Notes: generated by a model from the sequence alone, not told the origin. A DNA stretch of 64,000 nt from Dickeya oryzae (GCF_009372235.1 NZ_ML762925.1:54638-118637), one strand, 5' to 3'; shown: positions 26,513-35,377, counted from the first letter of the stretch. Translations and numbers: made by a program.

Positions 26513-26937
26513 TCATGGATAATTTAGAGCTTGCTTCGATTGGTGTGCGAATTCGTCAAGTGCGTGGAAATCTTTCTCAGACTGAGTTTGCATCAAGACT
26601 AGGCATTGAACGAAAAAGTGTTTCTCGCTACGAGGCTGGTGATCGCGCACCAGATGCGTTAGTCATTCTTCGTCTACTAAGAGAATTTGGTGTGGATCCC
26701 ACATGGTTGTTAATTGGCGATGGGGATGGCCCAGAACTGACGTCTGATGAACAAGAGATGTTGGGTTATTTCCGCAATGCCCCACTCGCAGTCAAAGCAG
26801 CAGCGTTGGCAGCATTGCAGGCTGGAGTGTCGTCGCACACACCTAATGGGCAGGTATTTAATGGCGATATTACTGGTCAAGTTGCTGGTAACCAGATAAT
26901 CAATAATGGCGTGATAAAAAATAAAAAAAATCGTTAA
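26506..26937 (+). CDS. HTH-type phage repressor (c-like)
   Basis: A 143-residue protein with an N-terminal HTH_3/XRE domain (residues 10-65, LSQTEFASRLGIERKSVSRYEAG). It has no peptidase domain, so control is not by LexA-type self-cleavage. The C-terminal 30 residues (QVFNGDITGQVAGNQIIN) form a Gly/Asn-rich motif also found at the N-terminus of the next gene product. AAGGG lies 5 bases before this ATG; another ATG three codons on is possible. Divergent from the early operon, it should maintain lysogeny. Confidence 0.87.
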   Translation: MGIMDNLELASIGVRIRQVRGNLSQTEFASRLGIERKSVSRYEAGDRAPDALVILRLLREFGVDPTWLLIGDGDGPELTSDEQEMLGYFRNAPLAVKAAALAALQAGVSSHTPNGQVFNGDITGQVAGNQIINNGVIKNKKNR

Positions 26938-26952
26938 GCACAGAGGGATTAG

Positions 26953-27534
26953 ATGCATCAGGAGTTTAATGGAACTGCTAGCGGGCAATTTTCTGCCAGG
27001 GATATTATCAATATTCATCATCCGAATGAGCCTGTGGCCGAAGATGAACAGTTACTGCCAGCCCAGCGCCAGCGTTTACACCAGCTATTAGATGAAATTA
27101 GCGCTATCAGTGGTGAGGCTAAAAAAGACCTCTGGCGAGCCGTTCACGCTCATATTGATGTGCGTAGCGTTCACTTCATCACAACCCAAAAATTCCATAA
27201 AGCCGAGATATATTTAGAGAAGCGCTTGGCAGATGCAAAACTGGCTCGTGAGTGTAAGCGCTTAGTTGCGGAGATTTTGCGGTTAACCGCAGCAAACAAA
27301 AGTGCGGAGCGTGATCGGTTCTGCCTGCGCACGTTCGGCACCAAAATGTTGAACGATTTATCACGCGAGCAGTTACAGGCTGTATTTAATTTTTTCGATA
27401 ATGAGCCAGCATCACGTTCACGCGAGTCTGAATTGAAGAAAAATGCTCATTGGCAGGATATCGTCATTGCATACCCCAAATTATTTCTGGTCTTTTTTTT
27501 AGCAGGTTTCGTGGTGTCTTTCGTTTTCAGATAA
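26953..27534 (+). CDS. cargo protein with repressor-like N-terminal motif and C-terminal membrane helix
   Basis: A 193-residue protein I do not recognise. Residues 3-20 follow the same pattern as the repressor tail (Q-x-F-N-G-x3-G-Q-x5-I-I-N). A helical middle region follows, and the C-terminus is a single membrane helix (about residues 173-192). It starts 15 bp after the repressor gene with AGGG before the ATG, so it is probably made in the lysogen. A role in immunity, superinfection exclusion or defence is plausible but not shown. More AT-rich than the structural genes. Confidence 0.7.
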   Translation: MHQEFNGTASGQFSARDIINIHHPNEPVAEDEQLLPAQRQRLHQLLDEISAISGEAKKDLWRAVHAHIDVRSVHFITTQKFHKAEIYLEKRLADAKLARECKRLVAEILRLTAANKSAERDRFCLRTFGTKMLNDLSREQLQAVFNFFDNEPASRSRESELKKNAHWQDIVIAYPKLFLVFFLAGFVVSFVFR

Positions 27535-27544
27535 GGATTTCAGA

Positions 27545-28483
27545 ATGAAAAAAGCGTTAGTAATACCTTTGCTATTGTTGCTCAATGGGTGTGGTGATGA
27601 TTCTAAGACTGTCTCAAAACCTCCAGTCGCACAAACAGAGTCAACAACCTTTAGAGTAAAAACTGACGATGTCACTATAAATAAACTGTTACCAATCATC
27701 AGAAAAAAACTCCCAGGGCTGGATAAGTATGCTGACCAGTTTCGAGACATTCAGGTTGAGCAAAATTACTGGCTCACAATAACATTCCAAATCCCACCGG
27801 ACGCCAAAATACCCAATGAATATCTTTCTCAAAGAAATAAATGTTTTATAGAAATAAATAAAGAAGGCTCTGCAATCAAAGTGCCAAAAGTTGCTTGTAA
27901 GTCAGTTGCATTCGACCAGAAGATAACTGATCTGGATAGTGATTATTGGTTCTATTTTAATCCTGATGATTTGACGTATGAACCCTATGACTTTGCGACC
28001 CTTACAACAGATAAGCGTATTGCCGTAGCCAATGATTATCTGAAGCGTCTTGATGATGCAGTACAAACTGTTGAGCAGAAAAAAAACTGGAACCGATATG
28101 ATTTCCCTAACTATAGCCGATGGTTTGGGCAGCTAGCGCGGGAGGGGGAGTTATACGGAAGTGAAATGTTCGCACCGTACTTGTCGTGCCGAATGGCTGG
28201 ATCAATCGCAGATTTATGGTGGCATAATCAGATTGACTCTATTCAGGATTTAACATCCAATGACCCGAATAGGGCATATCCCGCCTTGCAGCGCATCCAG
28301 AAGAATTATGACGACTATCAGAATTACGCCATGCAATGCAAACGTGATATAAAGTCAGCGCCGCCTAAACCTAAAAAAACTGTGACTCTGCCACCCACCC
28401 CAGATAATAAGCCGCCACGTCCTGGCTGCCTGGCTGTATTCAAGCCAGATAATACAACGGAGTGGACATGCCCAGCGAAATAG
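27545..28483 (+). CDS. putative lipoprotein, lysogenic cargo
   Basis: A 312-residue protein with a lipoprotein signal (lipobox LNGC, Cys16) followed by Gly-Asp-Asp, the Asp at +2 suggesting retention in the inner membrane. The mature part is a soluble domain with several Cys and Trp residues and a Pro-rich segment near the end (KPKKTVTLPPTPDNKPPRP). AAGGA precedes the ATG. The DNA is clearly AT-richer than the flanking phage genes. Likely expressed with the repressor gene as a lysogenic-conversion (moron) unit. Family unknown. Confidence 0.72.
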   Translation: MKKALVIPLLLLLNGCGDDSKTVSKPPVAQTESTTFRVKTDDVTINKLLPIIRKKLPGLDKYADQFRDIQVEQNYWLTITFQIPPDAKIPNEYLSQRNKCFIEINKEGSAIKVPKVACKSVAFDQKITDLDSDYWFYFNPDDLTYEPYDFATLTTDKRIAVANDYLKRLDDAVQTVEQKKNWNRYDFPNYSRWFGQLAREGELYGSEMFAPYLSCRMAGSIADLWWHNQIDSIQDLTSNDPNRAYPALQRIQKNYDDYQNYAMQCKRDIKSAPPKPKKTVTLPPTPDNKPPRPGCLAVFKPDNTTEWTCPAK

Positions 28484-28500
28484 CGGTTATCCTAATGCCC

Positions 28501-28560
28501 TTTAAAATCCCCACGTAACACAATCCGTCATGCTGTCTCCACTACATAAAAGGAGACAGC
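28501..28560 (+). promoter_or_regulatory. putative late promoter A (Plys position) with RBS hairpin
   Basis: TTTAAAATCC (28501-28510) contains a -10-like TAAAAT. It is followed by a perfect 9-bp hairpin (28532-28540 with 28552-28560) whose right arm holds the GGAG ribosome site of the holin-like gene at 28562. Same box and hairpin order as at 35954, 41531 and 47634. No clear -35, as expected for an activator-dependent promoter. Confidence 0.6.
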
Positions 28561-28561
28561 T

Positions 28562-28906
28562 ATGAACCTCAAAAAATTCCGCATCAAACGTCTGGAACGT
28601 CTTTTCGGCTGGCAGATTACCGCCGTTCTGCTGCTTGCTGTGATTGCGCTTGTTTCACCGCAACAGCTCCCCGTTGTTATCTACAAAATCGCCCTGATTA
28701 CGCTGGCTGCTGTGCTCGGTTACTGGCTTGACCGCTCGCTGTTTCCCAAAGCGGCCCTCGGCCAGTACCTGAAGCATGAGCCGTCTTTGATGGATATCGG
28801 CCTTTATCCGGTCAAGACCGGCTATCACATGGTGTTTGCCGCTGCGCTGATTCGACGTGCGATCATCGTTGCGGCGGTGTGTCTCGCTGTGGCAATGGGG
28901 CTGTAA
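28562..28906 (+). CDS. putative holin-like membrane protein
   Basis: A 114-residue protein with three predicted membrane segments (about 17-34, 38-56, 88-112) and a basic N-terminus. It is the first late gene, followed at once by the transglycosylase, Rz and Rz1 genes, so a holin role (opening the inner membrane at lysis) fits. The call is from context and topology. Its ribosome site is buried in a hairpin. Confidence 0.7.
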   Translation: MNLKKFRIKRLERLFGWQITAVLLLAVIALVSPQQLPVVIYKIALITLAAVLGYWLDRSLFPKAALGQYLKHEPSLMDIGLYPVKTGYHMVFAAALIRRAIIVAAVCLAVAMGL

Positions 28907-28907
28907 T

Positions 28908-29627
28908 ATGGGCTGGCCGCAAATTACCGTCATCATCCTGTTTGCCATCGGGTTGGGTGTTGAACTGGCGAAGCATGGCAAACCACGCACCGGGGAACAT
29001 AGTTTCTGGTGGTCGTTGTTTGGCAATGTGATCACCATCTCGCTGCTCTGGTGTGGTGGCTTTTTCAGTCAGGCCCATGCCGCCCAGCCGCCCGCTGCAG
29101 CACAGCAATACCGCAACGACGTGATACGTAATGCCCGCCTCGGCTGGGGTCTGAATGCCCCTATCGCAGATTTCGCCGCCCAGTTGCATCAGGAATCTGG
29201 CTGGAACCCGCGAGCGGTGTCGCCAGTTGGCGCTCGCGGCCTGGCACAGTTTATGCCGTCAACATCGGAGTGGATCAGCAATGCTATTCCCGCTCTGGCA
29301 GCTAATCAGCCGTTTAACCCCGCCTGGGCCATTCGCGCATTAACCAGTTATGACCGCTGGCTGTGGCAGCGCATCAATGCTGCCAACAGTTGCGAGCAAA
29401 TGGCCATGACGCTATCGGGTTACAACGGCGGGCTGGGCTGGGTACAGCGCGACAAGAAACTTGCCGCACAACGCGGGCTGGATAGCCAGCGGTGGTTCAG
29501 CCATGTTGCTACTGTCAACGCCGGGCGGCATGACGCCGCCTGGCGGGAGAACCGCAATTATCCGCAGCGCATCCTGCTAGAACTTGCTCCGCGCTATCTC
29601 ACCTGGGGAGGGCGTAGCTGTGTCTGA
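28908..29627 (+). CDS. lytic transglycosylase with N-terminal membrane domain
   Basis: A 239-residue endolysin-type enzyme. Residues about 4-22 and 33-53 are hydrophobic and end at AHA|AQ, a possible leader-peptidase site. The SLT domain follows, with catalytic Glu96 in QESGWNP, and the GLAQFMPST and SGYNGGLGW motifs. It cleaves murein between MurNAc and GlcNAc. The long two-helix leader may hold it at the membrane until the holin acts. Starts one base after the holin stop codon. Confidence 0.88.
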   Translation: MGWPQITVIILFAIGLGVELAKHGKPRTGEHSFWWSLFGNVITISLLWCGGFFSQAHAAQPPAAAQQYRNDVIRNARLGWGLNAPIADFAAQLHQESGWNPRAVSPVGARGLAQFMPSTSEWISNAIPALAANQPFNPAWAIRALTSYDRWLWQRINAANSCEQMAMTLSGYNGGLGWVQRDKKLAAQRGLDSQRWFSHVATVNAGRHDAAWRENRNYPQRILLELAPRYLTWGGRSCV

Positions 29628-30294
29628 CATCCTGAAAAAACTGCCGTGGAAAACGTTGCTGGTCATTGCCGCTGTGGCGTTCGCGCTCAGGCTTCTGTAC
29701 CTGCAAGGCTATAAACAAGGGAGCACCACCGCATCAGCCGATGCTGAAAAGGTGCTGGCGGCGCAGAAATCAGCGTCAGACGCTGTGCTGGCGAGCCTGC
29801 AAGCGGACTACGCTCAGCACGAAGCCCAGCGTGTCGAGCAGGAAAAAAACGCGTTACTGGCGTGGCAGCAACGCTACCAGCAGCAGGTGCAGACTGCGAA
29901 TGACGCCGAACTGGAATACCTCACTACCACGGCGACGCTGCGTGCGCAGAACGCTGACCTAAAACGGAGAATTAACGATGTTACTGAACGCTGGATTGAC
30001 GAACGCGGCCAGAGCCATGCTCAGCGGTGCGTGTTTACTGCTGGCTTCGTGCAGCAATACAACGCCGCCTTTGGTCTCGACGCTGGAACAAGAATTGCCG
30101 CCCCTACCGGCGGGTCTGGCGACCCGACCACAACCGCTGGCTCCGTTGACGCCCGGTTACGCGACTCAGGCGTCACCCAGCGCGACGTCCTCGCCCACAG
30201 TACAGACGCAGGCGAGCGCTATCAGCAATTAGTGGCGCAGATTAACGGCCTGCTGGATTACATCGACGGGCTGAAAAACAGGAAGAAACAATGA
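29620..30294 (+). CDS. Rz-like i-spanin
   Basis: A 224-residue protein with a short cytoplasmic tail, one membrane helix (about residues 11-28) and a long periplasmic coiled coil. This is the inner-membrane half of the spanin complex that fuses inner and outer membranes at the last step of lysis. GTG 29620 was chosen because GGAGGG lies just upstream and the membrane helix then sits at the N-terminus. An Rz1 gene is nested inside in the +1 frame. Confidence 0.83.
   Translation: MSDILKKLPWKTLLVIAAVAFALRLLYLQGYKQGSTTASADAEKVLAAQKSASDAVLASLQADYAQHEAQRVEQEKNALLAWQQRYQQQVQTANDAELEYLTTTATLRAQNADLKRRINDVTERWIDERGQSHAQRCVFTAGFVQQYNAAFGLDAGTRIAAPTGGSGDPTTTAGSVDARLRDSGVTQRDVLAHSTDAGERYQQLVAQINGLLDYIDGLKNRKKQ
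29978..30232 (+). CDS. Rz1-like o-spanin lipoprotein (nested in Rz)
   Basis: An 84-residue lipoprotein wholly inside the Rz gene in another frame. The lipobox is LLAS-C (Cys25), and the mature part is Pro-rich, the hallmark of Rz1. GGAG lies 8 bases before the ATG. It would be anchored in the outer membrane and pair with the Rz C-terminus. Confidence 0.85.
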   Translation: MLLNAGLTNAARAMLSGACLLLASCSNTTPPLVSTLEQELPPLPAGLATRPQPLAPLTPGYATQASPSATSSPTVQTQASAISN

Positions 30295-30620
30295 AAATTG
30301 AAGTGGAATTCTGGACGCTGGTCAGCCTGATGATTGCGTTCATGGGCTTTGTCTTCACGGTAGCCAGGATGTTTTTCGCCCAGATGGAAAAGCGACAGGC
30401 CGAGCGCTTCACAGCCTTTGAGTCAACGCTCAGGGAATCAGCAGGCAACCTGAACAGCCTGGAGCGCGACTTAATGGCATTAAAAGCGGAGATGCCGCTG
30501 AATTATGTCCGCAGAGAAGACTATGTGCGCGGCCAGACGGTCATCGAAGCCAAGCTGGATGCGCTGTACAACAAATTAGAGGCGGTGCAAATGTACCGTA
30601 ACGGGGGATTAAATGGTTGA
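30291..30620 (+). CDS. DUF2730-like phage membrane protein
   Basis: A 109-residue protein with one N-terminal membrane helix (about 8-29) and a coiled coil. Resembles the DUF2730 proteins between lysis and terminase genes of Mu-like phages. Function unknown. Overlaps Rz by four bases. Confidence 0.75.
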   Translation: MKIEVEFWTLVSLMIAFMGFVFTVARMFFAQMEKRQAERFTAFESTLRESAGNLNSLERDLMALKAEMPLNYVRREDYVRGQTVIEAKLDALYNKLEAVQMYRNGGLNG

Positions 30621-30924
30621 TATCGCTCGCGTGCGACGTGAATCGATGCGCTGGAGTTTGCTGGTTGCACTCAACAAAACCCGGCCTTACACGGCCAGCG
30701 AAACGCTGTTGCTGGATATCGCTCGCGCTATTTATGCCGACACCACGGCGCTGGAACTACGCAGGGAGCTGGATTACCTGTCAGACCGCAAGATGGTCGA
30801 TTTGACCAAGCGCCCCAGTGGTGACTGGTTTGCAGACCTGACCCGTCTGGGTGTGGATATCGTCGAGTACACCGTGGAATGCGGGCCGGGTATCGCCCGC
30901 CCGGAAAAATACTGGAGTGAGTGA
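30613..30924 (+). CDS. Gp26-like small phage protein, winged-helix type
   Basis: A 103-residue protein with a winged-helix-like pattern, matching (from memory) the VpaChn25_0724-type family found just before the terminase genes in Mu-like phages. Could take part in packaging or regulation; not established. Confidence 0.7.
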   Translation: MVDIARVRRESMRWSLLVALNKTRPYTASETLLLDIARAIYADTTALELRRELDYLSDRKMVDLTKRPSGDWFADLTRLGVDIVEYTVECGPGIARPEKYWSE

Positions 30925-31481
30925 TGGCCAGACGCAGCACTATCGACAAACTGCCGGATGATGCACGCCGCTGGCTTGAGCGTGCGCTGACCGAATCGGG
31001 CTTCAGCGGTTATGCCGAACTGGAAAGCCTGCTGCGTGAGCAGGGTTACGTTATCAGCAAGTCGGCTATCCACCGTTATGGCCAGAAAATCGAGCGTCGT
31101 TTTGCGGCAATTCGTTCAGCAACGGAAGCCGCCCGGATGCTGACTGAGGGCGCAGCGGATGATCAGGATGCGCGTTCGGAAGCGGTGATAGCGCTGATAC
31201 AGACCGAGCTGTTCGAGAGCATCGTCCAGTTGCAGGAAGCTGAAGAGGGAGAGATTGATCATAAGGAGCGTGTCGCTCTCTTGTCGAAAGTTGCAAAAAA
31301 CGTGGCCACACTTTCGCGTGCCTCCGTCAACCTCAAAAAGTACCAGGCTGATATTCGGCGTGAAGCCCGCGAAGAATTACTGCGTGAACAGGCTGCCGCG
31401 CTGGATAAAGCGGCGAAAGCTCAGGGGTTGGGTGAAGAGCAAGTTCGATTCTGGCGTGAGAAGGTTCTGGGCATACGATGA
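30924..31481 (+). CDS. terminase small subunit, Gp27/DUF3486 family
   Basis: A 185-residue DUF3486 protein with an N-terminal HTH-like region (YAELESLLREQGYVISKSAIHRYG) and helical remainder. Family members precede the large terminase and are thought to recognise phage ends for packaging. The ATG at 30924 overlaps the previous stop (TGATG). Confidence 0.87.
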   Translation: MARRSTIDKLPDDARRWLERALTESGFSGYAELESLLREQGYVISKSAIHRYGQKIERRFAAIRSATEAARMLTEGAADDQDARSEAVIALIQTELFESIVQLQEAEEGEIDHKERVALLSKVAKNVATLSRASVNLKKYQADIRREAREELLREQAAALDKAAKAQGLGEEQVRFWREKVLGIR

Positions 31482-33082
31482 AAGAACTCAGTAGCACATT
31501 ACGAATCGTTGAATGGGAAGATCTGCCACCACGAGCCAGAGATATTCCCGAAAGTTTCAATCCTATGACAGATGGTGTCTTGATGGCCCATCAGGTGAGT
31601 GTATTGAAAATTCGGAAGTCTATCCTGGCTGTACCAAAAGGTCGTCGTACCGGGATAACGTTCTCATTTGGTTTTGATGCCGTTCTGACGTCTGCGGCCA
31701 GAAAGAACAGCGGTGGTATGGATGTATATTACATTGGCGATACCAAAGAAAAAGGTTTGGAGTTCATTGGCTATTGCGCGAAATTTTCCCGCGTCATTGC
31801 CGAACAGCAAGCTGATTCTGTCTCAAAAATCGAAGAGTTTCTGTTTGAAGATCAGGATGACGAGGGAAATACCCGCCGTATAACCGCTTACCGAATCCGG
31901 TATGCTTCCGGTTTTCAGGTTGTCGCACTTTCATCCCGACCCGCTAACATTCGTGGTTTGCAGGGTATGGTCATCATTGATGAGGCTGCATTCCATCAGG
32001 ATGTCCAGGGTGTGCTGGACGCCGCTACCGCTTTGTTGATCTGGGGAGGGCGTATCGTTGTTATCTCTTCACACAACGGGCGCTCCAATCCGTTCAATAC
32101 ATTCGTAACTGACATTGAGCAAGGGCTTTATGGGGATGACGCAGCGGTCTATACCGTGACGTTTGATGATGCTGTTGCGAACGGTCTGTTTGAGCGTGTG
32201 TGTTTCATGAAGGGGGAAGAACCCACTCTCGAAGCGAAATCGGCGTGGTACAGCCGAATCCGTAACGCCTATGGCCCCAGAAAAGCAGCTATGCGCGAGG
32301 AGCTGGATGCAATACCTCGTGACGGAAACGGTATTTGTATTCCTGGTATTTGGATTGAAGCGGCCATGCCTCCTGGTGATGATCGGGTAGTGCTACGCCT
32401 GACTCTGGATGATGACTTTTCTACTAAGTCTCGTCAGGAGCGTGAAGCCTTCGCAACAGACTGGATTACTCGTTACCTGGAGCCAGTTATTGCCAGACTT
32501 GATCCGACTCTGCGCTATGCCGTAGGTGAAGACTTTGCCCGCCACCGTGATTTTTCATCCGTCGTATTGTTGGCAGTGATGCCCAATTTGTACCGACGGG
32601 TTCCACTCATCATTGAAATGCATAAAGTTCCCACACGACAACAGGAACAAATTCTTTGGTATTTACTGCGCGCATTGCAACGATTTACGGGAGCAATGGA
32701 TGCAACTGGGCCTGGCCAAACGCTGGCTGAATATACTGCCGATGAATTTGGCACAAATCGTATCGCCCAGATTAACCTCAACCGTTCCTGGTATGGGACA
32801 TGGATGCCAAAGCTGATTCAAGCATTTGAGGATGGTGTGATCACAGTACCCGCTGACGACAACGTGAAGCAGGATTTGCATAGCATCGAAGATATTGACG
32901 GCATCCCGATGGTTTCCCCAGTTCGTAAAGAAGATTTAAAAGACCCTGAGTTATATCGTCATGGCGATACGGCTATTGCTCTGGTTTTAGCATGGTATGC
33001 CTCTGTCGCAATGAATGCTGGCCCGGTCACCGTCAATTCACGCCGCCGCCGTTCGTCCACCCGATTACTGGAGAATTACTGA
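31478..33082 (+). CDS. terminase large subunit, Gp28 family
   Basis: A 534-residue headful-packaging motor. The ATPase part has a deviant Walker A (KGRRTGIT, about residue 56), usual in this family, and Walker B MVIIDEAAFH (about 166). The C-terminal RNase H-like nuclease has the acidic residues in VGEDFARH, MDATGPGQ and HGDTA. Base composition is slightly more AT-rich than the portal gene, perhaps a mosaic exchange. Confidence 0.92.
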   Translation: MKELSSTLRIVEWEDLPPRARDIPESFNPMTDGVLMAHQVSVLKIRKSILAVPKGRRTGITFSFGFDAVLTSAARKNSGGMDVYYIGDTKEKGLEFIGYCAKFSRVIAEQQADSVSKIEEFLFEDQDDEGNTRRITAYRIRYASGFQVVALSSRPANIRGLQGMVIIDEAAFHQDVQGVLDAATALLIWGGRIVVISSHNGRSNPFNTFVTDIEQGLYGDDAAVYTVTFDDAVANGLFERVCFMKGEEPTLEAKSAWYSRIRNAYGPRKAAMREELDAIPRDGNGICIPGIWIEAAMPPGDDRVVLRLTLDDDFSTKSRQEREAFATDWITRYLEPVIARLDPTLRYAVGEDFARHRDFSSVVLLAVMPNLYRRVPLIIEMHKVPTRQQEQILWYLLRALQRFTGAMDATGPGQTLAEYTADEFGTNRIAQINLNRSWYGTWMPKLIQAFEDGVITVPADDNVKQDLHSIEDIDGIPMVSPVRKEDLKDPELYRHGDTAIALVLAWYASVAMNAGPVTVNSRRRRSSTRLLENY

Positions 33083-34575
33083 TGGCACGAGGCATCTGGG
33101 TGTCCCCCACTGAATTTGTCAATTTTGCCGAGCCGAGCCAGTCGCTGACAGCGCAGATTGCCGGGCGTGAGCGGTCAATGGATTTCGCTGCCTTCGGCAT
33201 GTATCTGCCGAACCCTGACCCAATCCTGAAGGCGCAAGGGCGTGATATCAAAATCTATCGTGAACTGCGCACCGACCCGCTGGTCGGCGGCTGTATTCGT
33301 CGCAGAAAGGCGGCGGTGAAAGCGCTAGAGCGTGGGCTGGAGCGCGGCACAGCACCGGTGCGGGTATTTAATTTTGTGCGCGATATGCTGGCTGATTTGG
33401 ATGTCTCGCGCATCATCGGCGAGATGACTGACGCTGTGCTCTACGGCTACCAGCCGTGCGAATTGATGTGGCAACGCAGTGCGAAAGCCTGGTCGGTGTC
33501 TGATGTGGTTGGCAAGCCGCCGGAATGGTTCATGTTCGATTCATCCAACCAGTTACGTTTCCGGGCACGGGATGCGGGGCTGAACGGTGAAGCCGTACCG
33601 CAGTACAAATTCCTGCTGCCCCGGCAGGACGCCAGCTATGACAACCCCTACGGTTTCCCTGACATGAGCATGTGTTTCTGGCCTGTTGCTTTCAAGAAAG
33701 GCGGCTGGAAGTTTTGGGTGCGGTTTGCTGAGAAATATGGTTCGCCCTGGGTCATCGGCAAACATCCACGAGGCACCGCCCAGAGTGAAATCAACACCCT
33801 GCTGGATTCACTGGAAGCGATGATTGAAGACGCGGTGGCTGCAATACCGGATGATTCGTCAGTGGACATCAAAGAAGCGGCGGGCAAATCTGATTCCAGC
33901 GAGATTTTCCAGAACCTGATCCGGGAATCACGCAGTGAAATTGCGATGGCGCTGCTGGGGCAGAACCAGACTACAGAAGCCAGTAGCAATAAAGCCAGCG
34001 CCCAGGCCGGACTGGAAGTGACGGCGGATATACGCGACGGTGATGCCGATATCGTGACGGGTGCTATCAACCAGATGATCCGCTGGGTGGTTGAGCTGAA
34101 TTTCGGCAACGTTGACAGCCCGGTTTACCAGTTGTGGGAGCAGGAATCCGTTGATGATGTGCTCGCCACGCGAGACGAGAAACTGAGCCGTGCCGGGGCA
34201 AAATTCACTCCTCAATACTGGAAACGGCAATACCAGCTTCAGGACGGCGACATCGACGAGACGCCTGCTGCCGGGGTGGCCGGGGCACTCCCCCCCGAAT
34301 TTGCCGAAGCCGTGGCCGCTGACCTGAGCGCACAGGATACGCTGGATGAAGCACTGGATATTTTGATGAACGGGGGCAAGCTGACTGCGACGCTGGAGCC
34401 GGTGCTGGCTCCGCTGTTTGAGCGGGTTCATGCGGGCGCTCGTCCGGTTGATTTGCTCGGTGAACTGACAGAGTTGTATCCGCAAATGGGCAGTGATGAC
34501 CTGCAAGAGCGCCTGGCGCGTATCCTGTTCGTGGCAAACCTCTGGGGGCGTCTGCATGAGCGCAACAGCGGCTGA
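33082..34575 (+). CDS. portal protein, Gp29/DUF935 family
   Basis: A 497-residue Mu-type portal protein, the dodecamer through which DNA enters the head. ATG 33082 shares bases with the terminase stop (TGATG), and the protein begins MARGIWVSP as is typical. Near full family length. Confidence 0.9.
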   Translation: MARGIWVSPTEFVNFAEPSQSLTAQIAGRERSMDFAAFGMYLPNPDPILKAQGRDIKIYRELRTDPLVGGCIRRRKAAVKALERGLERGTAPVRVFNFVRDMLADLDVSRIIGEMTDAVLYGYQPCELMWQRSAKAWSVSDVVGKPPEWFMFDSSNQLRFRARDAGLNGEAVPQYKFLLPRQDASYDNPYGFPDMSMCFWPVAFKKGGWKFWVRFAEKYGSPWVIGKHPRGTAQSEINTLLDSLEAMIEDAVAAIPDDSSVDIKEAAGKSDSSEIFQNLIRESRSEIAMALLGQNQTTEASSNKASAQAGLEVTADIRDGDADIVTGAINQMIRWVVELNFGNVDSPVYQLWEQESVDDVLATRDEKLSRAGAKFTPQYWKRQYQLQDGDIDETPAAGVAGALPPEFAEAVAADLSAQDTLDEALDILMNGGKLTATLEPVLAPLFERVHAGARPVDLLGELTELYPQMGSDDLQERLARILFVANLWGRLHERNSG

Positions 34576-35377
34576 CCTGGCGTACTGCATGACCCTGCCG
34601 CCGAAGCGTGCCATGCAGTATCTGCGTAAAAAAGGGTTTGCGATTAGCTGGGACTGGGAAGAAGTCTGGCAGGAGGCCCACGCAAGGGCGTTCACCGTGG
34701 CCAAAGTCACCCGGCTTGATATCCTTGAAGATATCCGCGCCGCCTTACAACAGGCACTGGACGAGGGCAAGACCGGCCACTGGTTCCGCAAGGAGCTGGA
34801 GCCTGTTTTGCAGCGCAAAGGCTGGTGGGGGCCGCGAGACACGACCGACCCGGTGACGGGTGAGCCGGTCACTATTCAGCAGGGTAGCCCGTGGCGGCTC
34901 GATACCATCTTCCGTACCAATATGTCTGTGCTCTACAGTGCGGGCCGCTGGGCCGAGCAGATGGAAAACGTCGATGACCGTCCGTTCTGGATGTATACCG
35001 GCATCAACGACAGTCATACCCGCAAAAGCCACCTGCAACTACACGGCAAAGTATTTAGGTTCGATGACCCGTTCTGGCAGGCGTTCTATCCGCCGAACGG
35101 GTGGCGGTGCCGCTGTTCGGTGATTGCGCTGAGTCGTGATGATATCCGGGCGCGTGGCCTGAAGGTTATTGAGTCTGCCAACATGATGGGCTGGTCGTTG
35201 AAACTGGTCAGCGAAAAAACCGGTGAAATGCAGCAGGTCGCTACGTTCAAAAGCGGTGGTCATGAGGTGTCAACGGATGTGGGCTGGTCATATGCGCCGG
35301 GTGCGGCGTACCGGCCTGACCTGGCGCGGTATCGTGGCCCGTTGTCAGGGCTGGCAAAACAGGAGTTAACACAATGA
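34556..35377 (+). CDS. head morphogenesis protein, Gp30/F (SPP1 gp7-like)
   Basis: A 273-residue minor head protein with the C-terminal SPP1 gp7/Mu F signature (HTRKSHLQLHGKVF followed by YPPNGWRCRC). Starts 20 bp before the portal stop. Needed for early steps of capsid assembly. Confidence 0.88.
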   Translation: MSATAADLAYCMTLPPKRAMQYLRKKGFAISWDWEEVWQEAHARAFTVAKVTRLDILEDIRAALQQALDEGKTGHWFRKELEPVLQRKGWWGPRDTTDPVTGEPVTIQQGSPWRLDTIFRTNMSVLYSAGRWAEQMENVDDRPFWMYTGINDSHTRKSHLQLHGKVFRFDDPFWQAFYPPNGWRCRCSVIALSRDDIRARGLKVIESANMMGWSLKLVSEKTGEMQQVATFKSGGHEVSTDVGWSYAPGAAYRPDLARYRGPLSGLAKQELTQ

